This document shows positions 33,126-42,500 of a DNA stretch of 64,000 nt, in pieces; the first letter of the stretch is position 1; each line of letters opens with the position of its first letter. Where the stretch lies: NCBI GenBank assembly GCA_963838775.1, contig CAWISP010000040.1, positions 1 to 64,000 of the forward strand, written 5' to 3'. The translations under genes were made by a program, and so were the position numbers. The notes beneath the pieces are model-generated. The model saw nothing but the letters and a program-made list of their open reading frames with translations, was not told where the DNA came from and made no database searches. Origin of the DNA: Chersky-840 sp963838775 (GTDB taxonomy: Bacteria > Actinomycetota > Acidimicrobiia > Acidimicrobiales > UBA8190).

Positions 33126-34588
33126 CGACGTCGTTCGGCGAAGAGCGCATGCTCATCGACGGGTCGCTGGTGCGGGCCTCGACCGGCGCGGTGTTCGACA
33201 CCGTCGATCCCGCCACCGAGGAGGTCCTCGGGGTCGCCGCCGACGCGTCGGGGGACGACGCCGAGCGCGCCCTGGCGGCGGCCCGGCGCGCCTTCGACAC
33301 GACCTCGTGGTCGACCGACGTCGCGCTGCGGGTGCGGTGCCTGCGCCAACTGCAGGCGGCCATGCGGGCCCACGCCGAGGAGCTACGGGCCATGACCATC
33401 GCCGAGACGGGGTCGCCGTTGTTCATGACGCGCTCGGCCCAGCTCGACGATCCGGTCGAGTCGTTGGGATGGGTGGCCGATCTCGCCGAAGCCTATGAGT
33501 GGACGACCGACCTGGGCCGGGCCGAGCCCTTGGGGATGCCCGCTCGACGGTGGATCTGCCGGGAGCCCGCCGGCGTGGTGGCGGCCATCACGCCGTGGAA
33601 CGTTCCCCATCAGATCAATCTGGCCAAGCTCGGACCGGCGTTGGCGGCGGGCAACACCGTGATCCTCAAGCCCGCCCCCGATACGCCGTGGTGCGCGACG
33701 GTGCTCGGCCGCCTCATCGCCGAGGAGACCGACATCCCCCCCGGTGTCGTGAACATCGTGCCTTCTTCGGACCCTGCCTTCGGGGCGCGACTGGTCACCG
33801 ACCCCCGGGTGGACCAGGTGAGCTTCACGGGTTCGACCGCCACCGGGCGCAAGGTGATGGCCGACGCGGCGGGCACGCTCAAGCGCGTGTTCCTCGAGCT
33901 CGGCGGGAAGTCGGCGTTCGTGGTGCTCGACGACGCCGACCTGCGCGGCGCGTGCGGGGTGGCCGCCTTCACGGTGTGCGTGCACGCCGGGCAGGGGTGC
34001 GCCATCACGACCCGCCTCGTCGTGCCGCGAGTGCACTTCGACGAGGCTTTGGACGGCGCCGCCTCGGCGCTGGCGAAGTTGCCCGCCGGGGACCCGACCG
34101 ACCCCGGCACGATCTGCGGCCCGCTCATCAACGCCCGCCAGCGCGACCGCGTGGAGAGCTACATCCGCGCCGCGCGCGACGGCGGTGGGACCGTCGTGGT
34201 CGGCGGGGGCCGGCCCGCCGATCGGACCAGGGGGTTCTTCGTGGAGCCGACGCTCATCACCGGAATCGGCAACGATTCCCCCGTGGCACGAGAAGAGATC
34301 TTCGGCCCCGTCCTCGTCGTCCTCCCCCACGACGGGGACGACGACGCCGTGTCCATCGCCAACGACTCCCCGTACGGGTTGTCGGGATCGGTGTGGTCGG
34401 GGGACAGGGACCGGGCCATGGCCGCCGCCCGGCGCATCCGCACCGGAACAGTGGGGGTCAACGGCGGTGTCTGGTACAGCCCCGACGTTCCCTTCGGGGG
34501 CTACAAGCAGTCCGGGATCGGTCGCGAGATGGGCATCATGGGATTCGAGGAGTACCTCGAGACCAAGGTCGTGGCGGAGCCGGCATGA
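33122..34588 (+). CDS. aldehyde dehydrogenase
   Basis: 488 residues from GTG 33122. NAD-binding ITPWNVPHQINLAKLGPALAAG, SFTGSTATGRKVM, catalytic Glu in FLELGGKSAF, catalytic Cys in HAGQGCAITTRLV, and C-terminal EEIFGPVL and PFGGYKQSGIGREMG. It oxidises an aldehyde to an acid. Coupled by overlaps to the dehydrogenase before it and the CMD-like gene after it, matching the mycobacterial aldA position. Confidence 0.93.
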   Translation: MTTSFGEERMLIDGSLVRASTGAVFDTVDPATEEVLGVAADASGDDAERALAAARRAFDTTSWSTDVALRVRCLRQLQAAMRAHAEELRAMTIAETGSPLFMTRSAQLDDPVESLGWVADLAEAYEWTTDLGRAEPLGMPARRWICREPAGVVAAITPWNVPHQINLAKLGPALAAGNTVILKPAPDTPWCATVLGRLIAEETDIPPGVVNIVPSSDPAFGARLVTDPRVDQVSFTGSTATGRKVMADAAGTLKRVFLELGGKSAFVVLDDADLRGACGVAAFTVCVHAGQGCAITTRLVVPRVHFDEALDGAASALAKLPAGDPTDPGTICGPLINARQRDRVESYIRAARDGGGTVVVGGGRPADRTRGFFVEPTLITGIGNDSPVAREEIFGPVLVVLPHDGDDDAVSIANDSPYGLSGSVWSGDRDRAMAAARRIRTGTVGVNGGVWYSPDVPFGGYKQSGIGREMGIMGFEEYLETKVVAEPA

Positions 34589-35016
34589 GCGCCGCCGAGA
34601 CCAGTCCGAAGCGGCGGCCGCCCGCGCCCGACCGGGCCAAGGGCATGGCCAAGATGCAGGAGGTCTACAACTTCACCGTCGACCCCGACGATGTGCCGGG
34701 GGACTTCGTGGCCTACACCGTGGACCATCTCTTCGGAGACGTGTGGTGCCGCCCCGCGCTGGGGGTGTTCGAGCGGCGGCTCGTCACCGTGGGGGTGCTC
34801 GCCGCGCTCGGGAAGACCGATCTCCTCGACGTGCAGTTCCAGAGCGCGCTCGACAACGGCGAGCTGAACGAGGACCAGGTGCGGGAGCTGGTCGTCCATC
34901 TCACCCACTACGTGGGCTGGCCTCTCGCGACCGGCGTCAGCGAAGCCGCCGAGCGGGTCATCGCCCGCCGCCGCCCCAAGGCATCAGACCGCGAGGGGCC
35001 GGGCTCGGGCTCGTGA
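34585..35016 (+). CDS. carboxymuconolactone decarboxylase family protein
   Basis: 143 residues from ATG 34585, overlapping the ALDH stop (ATGA). An all-alpha CMD/AhpD-like domain: DDVPGDFVAYTVDHLFGDVWCRPALG, RRLVTVGVLAALGKTDLLDVQFQSALDNG, ELVVHLTHYVGWPLATG. The paired catalytic Cys of AhpD are absent, so the decarboxylase-like form is more likely. A Pro/Lys-rich N-terminus precedes it. Confidence 0.85.
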   Translation: MSAAETSPKRRPPAPDRAKGMAKMQEVYNFTVDPDDVPGDFVAYTVDHLFGDVWCRPALGVFERRLVTVGVLAALGKTDLLDVQFQSALDNGELNEDQVRELVVHLTHYVGWPLATGVSEAAERVIARRRPKASDREGPGSGS

Positions 35017-35771
35017 ACGGCTACGACTTCTCGGGCAAGGTGGCCGTCGTCACCGGAGCGGGGCGCGGCATCGGGCGGGCCTACGCCGAGGCGCTCGGCG
35101 CCGCCGGCGCGGCCGTGGTCGTGGCCGACATCGACGAGACCGGGGCGAAGGGAACCGCCGACACCGTGGTGGCGGCGGGCGGATCGGCCGCGGCGGTGCG
35201 CGTCGACATCGCCGATCACGACTCGGTGGCCGCCATGGCCGAGACGGCCACGCAGCGGTTCGGGGGCATCGACTACCTCGTCAACAACGCGGCGATCTTC
35301 GGGGGCATGAAGCTCGACTTCCTCCTCACCGTGGACTGGGACTATCTCCAGCGCTTTCTCGAGGTGAACCTGCTCGGCGCCCTGGTGTGCACGCGGGCCT
35401 GCTACCGGTCGATGGCGGACCGGGGAGGGGGAGCGGTCGTCAACCAGTCGTCGAGCGCCGCCTATCTCTACGCCGGCTATTACGGCTGGGCCAAGGCGGG
35501 TGTCAACTCGCTCACCCAGCAGCTGGCGCACGAGCTCGGGGGGATGGACATCCGGGTCAACGCCATCGCGCCCGGTCCCACCGACACCGAGGCGGCGCGC
35601 TCGGTGGTGCCCGACCAGTACATGCGAGAGCTGGTGGGCTCCCTGGCGCTCAAGCGCCAGGGGACGCCCGACGACCTGGTCGGGATGTGCATGTTCCTGC
35701 TGTCCGACGACGCCCGGTGGGTGACCGGGCACATCTTCAGCGTCGACGGCGGACAGGTCATGCGCCCGTGA
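35013..35771 (+). CDS. short-chain dehydrogenase/reductase
   Basis: 252 residues from GTG 35013, overlapping the previous stop. TGxxxGIG cofactor motif in VVTGAGRGIGRAYAEALG, acidic VVADIDETG (NAD preference), NNAAIFGG, Ser in NQSSSAAYLYAG, and YYGWAKAG with the active-site YxxxK. C-terminal TGHIFSVDGGQVMRP is standard. Likely a hydroxy-acyl or sterol dehydrogenase in the same pathway. Confidence 0.92.
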   Translation: MNGYDFSGKVAVVTGAGRGIGRAYAEALGAAGAAVVVADIDETGAKGTADTVVAAGGSAAAVRVDIADHDSVAAMAETATQRFGGIDYLVNNAAIFGGMKLDFLLTVDWDYLQRFLEVNLLGALVCTRACYRSMADRGGGAVVNQSSSAAYLYAGYYGWAKAGVNSLTQQLAHELGGMDIRVNAIAPGPTDTEAARSVVPDQYMRELVGSLALKRQGTPDDLVGMCMFLLSDDARWVTGHIFSVDGGQVMRP

Positions 35772-36562
35772 GCGCGGACGTGAGCAGCGGCACTGCGCCG
35801 GTGGTGGAGATCGAGAACGTGGGGGACGGGGCGGTGCGTCTCGTCCGCTTCAACCGTCCCGAGGCGCGCAACGCCTTCAACTTCGCGCTCTACGACGCCG
35901 TCACCGACGCCATCACCGACGCGGCCGTGTCGAACGACGTGCACGTGGTCGTGCTCACCGGGAGCGGCTCCACCTTCAGCGCCGGCCAAGACCTGAAGGA
36001 GATGGCCCAGATCGTCACAGGTGAGGCGACCCCCGAGGCGGCCAAGGGGTTCCGGGGGTTGCTCGATGCTGTGCAGAGCTTCGAGAAGCCGTTGCTCGCC
36101 GCGGTCAACGGCGTCGGGGTGGGGCTCGGGTTCACGCTCCTGGCCCACTGCGATCTCGTGTTGATGGCCGACGACGCCCGCCTGCGCGTGCCCTTCGCCG
36201 AGCTGGGTGTGCCGCCCGAGGCGGCCAGCAGCTACCTCTTCCCCCTCACCATGGGGTGGCAGCGTGCCGCCCATCTGCTGTTTACGGGCACCTGGATGGG
36301 AGCGGGCGAGGCCGTCGACGCCGGCATCGCGCTGGCGCACTTCCCTGCTGCGTCGTTGCTGGAGGAGACCTTGGCCGTCGCCGCGGCAATCGCGGCGGCC
36401 CCCATCGCGGCGGTCACGGCGAGCAAGCGGCTGTTGCTGGCGACGCGCCGGGAGCAGGTCATCGCGGCGCGCGACCGCGAGGATGCCGCCTTCGTCGACC
36501 TCCTGGGCTCGGCGGCCAACCTGGCCGCGTTGGAGCGGTTCGGCACCGGGTCCGGCTCGTGA
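35768..36562 (+). CDS. enoyl-CoA hydratase/isomerase family protein
   Basis: 264 residues from GTG 35768, overlapping the SDR stop. Crotonase fold: LVRFNRPEARNAFNFALYDAV, VVLTGSGSTFSAGQDLKEM, PLLAAVNGVGVGLGFTLLAHCD, and LRVPFAELGVPPEAASS. It closes the five-gene plus-strand operon, which reads as an acyl-CoA/aldehyde catabolic route, and ends 88 bp before the tRNA. Confidence 0.9.
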   Translation: MSADVSSGTAPVVEIENVGDGAVRLVRFNRPEARNAFNFALYDAVTDAITDAAVSNDVHVVVLTGSGSTFSAGQDLKEMAQIVTGEATPEAAKGFRGLLDAVQSFEKPLLAAVNGVGVGLGFTLLAHCDLVLMADDARLRVPFAELGVPPEAASSYLFPLTMGWQRAAHLLFTGTWMGAGEAVDAGIALAHFPAASLLEETLAVAAAIAAAPIAAVTASKRLLLATRREQVIAARDREDAAFVDLLGSAANLAALERFGTGSGS

Positions 36563-36650
36563 CATGGCGGGGTGAGGGGCATCCGCGGTGGGGGTAGGAT
36601 GACCGGCCGTCCCTGGAGTGGGCCCGTGTCCCGGTCCCGGGTGGTTGCCG

Positions 36651-36727
36651 GCGCTTGTAGCTCAATTGGATAGAGCATCTGACTACGGATCAGAAGGTTG
36701 GGGGTTCGAGTCCCTCCAAGCGCGCCA
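36651..36727 (+). tRNA. tRNA-Arg (ACG anticodon), CCA encoded
   Basis: The cloverleaf is complete: acceptor GCGCTTG/CAAGCGC, D-arm GCTC...GAGC, anticodon stem TCTGA/TCAGA with loop CTACGGA (anticodon ACG), T-arm GGGGG-TTCGAGT-CCCTC, discriminator G and encoded CCA. Its 3' half is the integration target repeated at 43,190 and, degenerate, at 54,131. Confidence 0.96.
36683..36725 (+). repeat. attachment repeat, copy 1 (within tRNA-Arg)
   Basis: The 43 bp from the anticodon loop to one base past the discriminator are exactly repeated at 43190-43232. This is the usual footprint of tRNA-targeting integration, which restores the functional tRNA at one end. Confidence 0.9.
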
Positions 36728-37019
36728 ACAGCGCAGGTCAGGATGCCAACGACCTCTATGTGCCGACGCACCCTAGCCAACAATTCTGCCCAATGGTTTC
36801 CGATCTCGGCCCATAAGCCCAGCTCTTAAGCGGTTAGGGCGTGCTGTGGGAAAGCCAACATTTTCTTTCGGGCACGATGAGACCAGCTGGCACGGTTCGA
36901 GGATGGTGGACAGAAGGGGCGACCGTCTCCTCCGCCGCTGACCTCGTCAAACAGCTCAGTGACTTTCTCCGCAACGTTGAACGCGGGCTGACGTAGATGC
37001 TCCGAGGCCCCGCGGCGGC
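36728..37019. other. no gene recognised (island left flank)
   Basis: Non-coding or decayed sequence between the tRNA and the LuxR-like fragment. The short string GCCAACAATTC occurs near 36776 and again near 43053 by the other island end, hinting at shared ancestry of the two flanks. Confidence 0.4.
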
Positions 37020-37118
37020 TTACGACGTTGGCGACATGAGCCCGTCGTCGCAGGCGTACCGGACGGCCTCGGCGCGGCTGCGGGCACGGATTTTGGCGAA
37101 GAGGTGATCATTCGGATC
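37020..37118 (-). pseudogene. LuxR-type helix-turn-helix C-terminal fragment
   Basis: About 32 residues ending in LFAKIRARSRAEAVRYA resemble the recognition-helix end of LuxR/NarL regulators (usually KLGVRSRAEAVxYA). Nothing upstream in the frame continues the domain. It is probably a relic. Confidence 0.35.
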
Positions 37119-37202
37119 GCCGACAGCCACATGAACCGACACCCCTGAGGTGTGCCTTCCGGCCCGGCCCCAATATTGTTGAGGGAAAGGGGAACTAAAT
37201 TG

Positions 37203-37233
37203 AACACGACAAAATTGGCAATGTTGTCGTGTT
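37203..37233. promoter_or_regulatory. perfect 10-bp inverted repeat at the fic start
   Basis: AACACGACAA (37203-37212) and TTGTCGTGTT (37224-37233) with an 11-bp spacer. The position just before the preferred GTG start suggests an operator, possibly bound by the Fic protein's own C-terminal helix-turn-helix-like domain (inference). Confidence 0.6.
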
Positions 37234-37246
37234 ACCATTGGATCTC

Positions 37247-38254
37247 GTGGAACTCAACAAACCCCCTCGAGGGCGACCGCCTCGTCAGCTCGTCTACCAG
37301 CGCCTGGACGAGGCCATCGCCGATCTCCGAGAGCGCATGGGGGGCTTGCCGTCGCCGACCGAGGCCGAAGGTATCTGGACCTCGATCTGGCACCAGGAAG
37401 CCCACCACTCCACCGCCCTGGAGGGCAACACCCTCGTCATCGCCCAGGTCGAAGCGCTCCTGGCCGAGGGGCGGGCCGTGGGCAACAAGGAGCTCAAGGA
37501 GTACATGGAGGTAACGGGCTATGCCGAGGCGGCGAAGTGGGTCTATGGCCAGGCCCTGGAGCCCGGGGACTGGACCTCGGGAGAGCCGCTCACGATGACG
37601 GAGGTACGCCACGTCCACGAGGTCGCACTCACTGCGGTCTGGGGTGTCGCGCCCCACCCCAACGCCACTCCCGAGGAGAAGCCCGGGAGCTTCCGGCGAC
37701 ACGATATACAACCCTTCCCAGGTGGAGTGGTCCCGCCGTCGTGGGTCGAGGTTCCTGCGGCCATGGTCGACTGGGTTGACTCACTCACGGCCCTCGGTGC
37801 CGCCGAGAACCTCATCGAGGCGGTCGCCGTCGCCCATGCCGGCATCGAGAGAATCCACCCCTTCCTCGACGGCAACGGACGCACCGGGCGGCTCCTGCTG
37901 AACCTGCTCCTGGTCCGCCTCGGCTACCCCCCCGCCGTCATCTACACCCGAGACCGGAACCGGTATCTCCGCGCCCTGCGGCGCGCCGACAACGGCGACG
38001 CAGGGCCTCTCGGAGAGCTCATCGCCAGGTCGGTCACCAACAACCTCTACCGTTTCGTCGTTCCCGCCGTGGCTGGGCCCCACCGGCTGGTCCCCATCGT
38101 CTCGCTGGCGACCAAGGCCCACAGCGTTCCCACGCTCCGAGCCGCCATCGAGAGGGGTCGCCTCAGGGGGCAAAAGGGCCCGGACGGCCAATGGCGTAGC
38201 ACCCGCGTATGGGTAAACGAGTACGTAGCCAGTAAGTACAAGCGTCGACCTTGA
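37247..38254 (+). CDS. Fic-family protein
   Basis: 335 residues from GTG 37247; a GTG at 37229 inside the palindrome is an alternative. The catalytic Fic motif is HPFLDGNGRTGRLL. The inhibitory helix (STALEGN) lies upstream in the protein, so this is a class II, self-inhibited enzyme. Fic proteins usually transfer AMP to target hydroxyls. The C-terminal ~60 residues (VPTLRAAIERGRLRGQK) look like a small winged-helix DNA-binding region. The gene stands alone in the island, without a separate antitoxin. Confidence 0.9.
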   Translation: MELNKPPRGRPPRQLVYQRLDEAIADLRERMGGLPSPTEAEGIWTSIWHQEAHHSTALEGNTLVIAQVEALLAEGRAVGNKELKEYMEVTGYAEAAKWVYGQALEPGDWTSGEPLTMTEVRHVHEVALTAVWGVAPHPNATPEEKPGSFRRHDIQPFPGGVVPPSWVEVPAAMVDWVDSLTALGAAENLIEAVAVAHAGIERIHPFLDGNGRTGRLLLNLLLVRLGYPPAVIYTRDRNRYLRALRRADNGDAGPLGELIARSVTNNLYRFVVPAVAGPHRLVPIVSLATKAHSVPTLRAAIERGRLRGQKGPDGQWRSTRVWVNEYVASKYKRRP

Positions 38255-38564
38255 CACTGTGGCCGGGACGTTGCCGTCGTCTACCCGTAGACAGCGCTTG
38301 GCCGTCGATGGCCGTCGTGCGACCGCAGGGCAGGCGGACGTCGAAGACGACGTCGCCAACCGGTCCCGGGGTGATCGGACCCAATTCGAAGGTGGCCGGC
38401 GCAGCTGACAGAGCCGGCCACGCGGGTATCGCCAGGGACGAACGGTACCCCGTGGCTGACTGCTCGGAGGCGAGCCGCAGCCCGCGCTATCCGAAAGACG
38501 ACACTTGCCGATCCACCTACCCCCGACGACATGGAAAGGATCGGTCGCGCAGCCCTGATCCGGC
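38255..38564. other. intergenic, possible decayed coding sequence
   Basis: A minus-strand frame through about 38290-38400 reads ATFELGPITPGPVGDVVFDV, with strand-like character but no start or family match. It could be a gene relic; I do not call it a gene. Confidence 0.3.
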
Positions 38565-39563
38565 TCACATCGGGGCAGGGGTGTGGCCCGGGCGTGTTCC
38601 TTTTGCCGGTGCCGGTTCGCCGAGGACCAGCGCGGCGGCTCCCCCAGTGATCGCCTCGTAGAGCGGACGCAGCGCCTCGGTGATGAGGGTCCCGGCGTCG
38701 GAGAGGGGTGATGGGTCGAGCTGACGGAGAACCAGGTCGGGGGCGACGGCCAGGCGGGGTCGGATTTCGATGGTCGCCAGATCTTCGTCCCGCCCCCACG
38801 ACCATGTGGGGTTTGTCTCTTGCGGCGCGGCGGAGCGATCAGGGTCCGCCACGGGCCACCCGAACTGGCCGCCTTCGGGAACGCTGGGTGCCTCGGTCGG
38901 ATCGGACCTGCCCGCCTCGTGGGCGGAGCCGAGGCCGCGCCGGCGTGCCCGTAAACCGGCCAGAAGTTCGTCCTTGTCTCGGCCGCGCCAGGCGAAGATA
39001 AGGAACGGGTCACGGTCGAAGGCTTCGGCCAGCAGGAAGTAGACCGCCGCGACGTGCTTACACGGGTTCTCCCAGTCCGGGCACGAGCACGCCGAATCGA
39101 ACCCGTCGGCCGACGCCGGGAACAGAGTGCCCGACGACTCGGCGAATGCCTCCTCGATCTCATCGGGCATATCGCCGGCCAGGAGCTTGGCCATGAAGCT
39201 AGCGCTCGATGCCATCACCGCCTCGGCGGCATCCCATTCAACTGCCGTGAGAACGCGTATCTCTATGAACACCCGGTAGGGCTTCGTCCGCGAACCTTGC
39301 ACCGACGCGGTCACTTGCCCCGGGGCGACGTCCATACTGAGCACCTGGCCAGTGCGGGCATAGCGCTTGCCGCGCTGAAGGCGGCTGCCGAGACCAATCG
39401 ACTCGAGCTCGGTGATAAAGCGTTGCGACCACCAGGTGTCACCGATCCGGCCGCGATGGCTGCGTGCCTCCAGTCCCCCTTCGACGGCGATAGGAGTGGA
39501 CGCCGGCGGCCACCGGTCGTCACTCCACCGCTGGGACCGGTTCGCAGGACGACGCGGGGGCAT
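38565..39563 (-). CDS. SWIM zinc-finger protein
   Basis: 332 residues from ATG 39563, overlapping the SNF2 stop (ATGA). The SWIM finger CSCPDWENPCKHVAAVYFLLAE (CxCx_nCxH) lies near residue 160. The N-terminal part (RFITELESIGLGSRLQRGKRYARTGQV) is the family's conserved lead domain. The SWIM protein/SNF2 pair is common in actinobacteria; the SWIM finger may bind DNA or the helicase. Function of the pair is not established. Confidence 0.88.
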   Translation of the reverse strand: MPPRRPANRSQRWSDDRWPPASTPIAVEGGLEARSHRGRIGDTWWSQRFITELESIGLGSRLQRGKRYARTGQVLSMDVAPGQVTASVQGSRTKPYRVFIEIRVLTAVEWDAAEAVMASSASFMAKLLAGDMPDEIEEAFAESSGTLFPASADGFDSACSCPDWENPCKHVAAVYFLLAEAFDRDPFLIFAWRGRDKDELLAGLRARRRGLGSAHEAGRSDPTEAPSVPEGGQFGWPVADPDRSAAPQETNPTWSWGRDEDLATIEIRPRLAVAPDLVLRQLDPSPLSDAGTLITEALRPLYEAITGGAAALVLGEPAPAKGTRPGHTPAPM

Positions 39564-42500
39564 CAGTCTTCCCCTACCGCGTCGACCGACAAGGCGACAA
39601 CGTCGCGGAGTTGATCGGTGGACATCTCGGTGATCCAGCCTTCCCCGGTGCCGACGATTCGCTCGGCCAGCGCGCGCTTTGTCTCGATCATGTCGTCGAT
39701 GCGCTCCTCGAGGGTGCCACCGCAAACGAACTTTCGAACCTGCACATTGCGCGATTGGCCAATTCGGAAGGCACGATCGGTTGCTTGGTTCTCCACGGCG
39801 GGGTTCCACCACCGGTCGAAGTGCACGACATGGGTGGCTGCGGTCAGGTTCAGACCGGTACCACCGGCTTTCAGCGACAGCAAGAACACCGGCGGTCCGT
39901 CGGCACCCTGGAATCGTTCGACCATGCCGTCACGGGCCTTCTTCGCCACTCCGCCATGGAGCCACAGCACGTCGCAACCGAGATGACGTCGAAGATGGCG
40001 CTCGAGGAGGGTCCCCATCTGGGTGAACTGGGTGAAGACGAGGGCTCGGTCGCCCTCCGCCACTGCTTCCTCGAGCACCTCGACGAGGCGGGCCAGCTTG
40101 CCCGACCGTCCGGGAAGCGACGATCCGTCGGCCAGGAAGTGCGCCGGGTGGTTGCACACCTGCTTGAGCTTCATCATGGTGGCGAGGACGAGCCCCCGGC
40201 GTTCCATACCGTCGGCTTCATCGATCCTGGCCAGCATGTCATCGACGACGGCCTGGTAGAGGCTGGCCTGCTCGCGGGTCAAGGTGCAGAACTCTTTCAT
40301 CTCGAGCTTGTCGGGAAGGTCGGCAATGATCGACCGGTCCGTCTTCAGGCGGCGGAGCACGAAGGGACCGGTGATGCGACGAAGCTGTGCTGCGGCCTCG
40401 TCGTTGCCATCGCGCTCGATGGGGATGGCAAACCGCTCGCGGAAGCCCTTCTCCGAACCGAGCAGGCCGGGGTTCAGGAACTGCATGATCGACCACAGCT
40501 CGCTCAGGCGGTTCTCCACCGGGGTGCCGGTCATGGCGATCCGTCGTTCGGCCGGGATCGCCCGGACGCTCTGGGTGGTTCGGGCCGCGCTGTTCTTTAT
40601 CTGCTGCGCCTCGTCGACGACCAAGCGGCTCCAGGGAACAGTGGCCATGAGCTTCTGGTCGCGGGCGGCGAGACCGTAGGTCGAGAGCACCAGGTCCATC
40701 CGACCGGCATGACGGGTGAAAGCCTTGCCGTCGAGCCGATTCGCTCCATGGTGGACATAGACCGACAACTCGGGGGCGAATCGTGCTGACTCTCGCTGCC
40801 AATTGCCGACCAGAGACATTGGGCAAAGGACCAGAGTTGGTCCGGCTGACCGGATGACGACAGGTGTCGCCTTCCTGGTTGCGTCCGATCGTTTACGACG
40901 AGCCGGGGCCGAAGCAGCGCGCCCGGCGCGCTCGTCGACCAGGACGGCCAGAAGCTGAGCCGTTTTCCCGAGCCCCATATCGTCGGCCAGGCAGGCCCCG
41001 AGACCGAGATCCCCGAGGAAGGCGAGCCATGCCAGTCCGCGCTCCTGGTAAGGCCGTAGTTCGCCCACGAATCCGTCGGGGGTCGGTCGGGCTTCGAGCC
41101 GACGGTCTTCGGCACCGGCCAGAAGGTCCCCGAGCCACCCGTCTGCCTCCACGGCGACAATCGGTAGGTCAGCAGATGTCGGCTCGATTCCGAGCGCGGT
41201 CCGCATCACCTCGCCGGCTGATAAGAGGTTGGCGCCGGCGCCCTTCTTGCCGACGGCGGCGATTGCGGCGGCGATGTCTCCTTCGCGCAGCTCGACCCAC
41301 TCGCCGCGGATCCGCACCAGAGGTTGCTTCAGGCGTGCCAACGCGCGTAGCTCGGCCAGTCCGATCCTGTCGTCGCCGAGGGCCGCCTCCCATCTGATGT
41401 CGCACAGGCCGTCGAGACCGATGGTGGCGGCCGATGGTCCACCCCTCGACGTGGTTCGAGCTTTGAGACGGAGGCCCACACGTGCTCTCGAGGAGCGCCA
41501 CCAGGGTGGCGCCAGAACTCCGAAACCCGCTTGTTCCAGGATCGGCGCGCCATCGCGGAGGAAGGCAAGCGCGCCGGCGGCGTCGGTCACCTGCGCGCAT
41601 GGCTCCGCCGAGGCCAGAGCGGAGCCGAGTGATGGTACGAGCCGAGCAGCACGGCCAAGACCTCGAAGCAGGTGCTCGTCGGCGTGCTTCACGTGGCGAT
41701 CCAAGGCGGTGAGTTCGGGTCCGTCGCCCCACACCTTTTCAGCGGAGACGAGCAAGCTCGGATCGTCGACAGCCTGAAGGGCGAACTCGATTCGCCATTC
41801 ATCGACGACGTCAACCTCTTCGGGGTCGTCGAGAGGAGGGACGATCCGGAAGCAGGTTCGTACCGGGTCTGTGTCGGCGTTTTCCGTGGCGTGCCAAGCG
41901 TGAAGGGCGTCGCACAGGGCCTGCAGCTCGCCGTCCCCTGCGTCGACGGCTCCGTCGGGGGACGTGAGACCAGCCAGCCACGCACCGACGGGGCTGGGCC
42001 TTGTTGGTTGACCCCGGCGGGCAGAAGGCGGGGCGGCAGGCGGCCGATCGGCTACGAACCGCCGGGCTAATGCGTCGGTGATGCTCCAGAGGAAGGACCG
42101 GAGGACCTCGTCCGGTGTCCCTGAGCCCGTGACGACATTGACGTGGTCTTGACCGAAACCGGTGGTGTCAGCCGCCGTGAAGGATGCGGGAAGGGCCCAC
42201 AGCAGTGTTTTGATCCGGCCCCGGTCGTGTCTGTCGATGAGCGGGCGCCAGCGAGCCTGCCAACTATCGCCGGTGAACTCGAGGGTGGGGAGCAAGCGGC
42301 CCCGAGTGATTAACTCCAGCATCATCTCCGTGGAACGCGCCGCGAATCGGAGGTCGGATGCGAGAACGATGCCCAACGGGTCGGACGTGGCCCCGGCCGG
42401 AGCGGCACTCTGCAATGCCAGCACGAGGTCCGCTGCTCCGGATGGCTCTAGGACGATCCCCGGGGCAGTCCACGAGGGGGGTGACGAGGCCGAAGGTGAG

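Noticed and set aside
37781..39163. 460-codon minus-strand frame near the Fic and SWIM genes
   Set aside because: It is an Arg/Ser-rich out-of-phase frame; the SWIM protein is the supported product.
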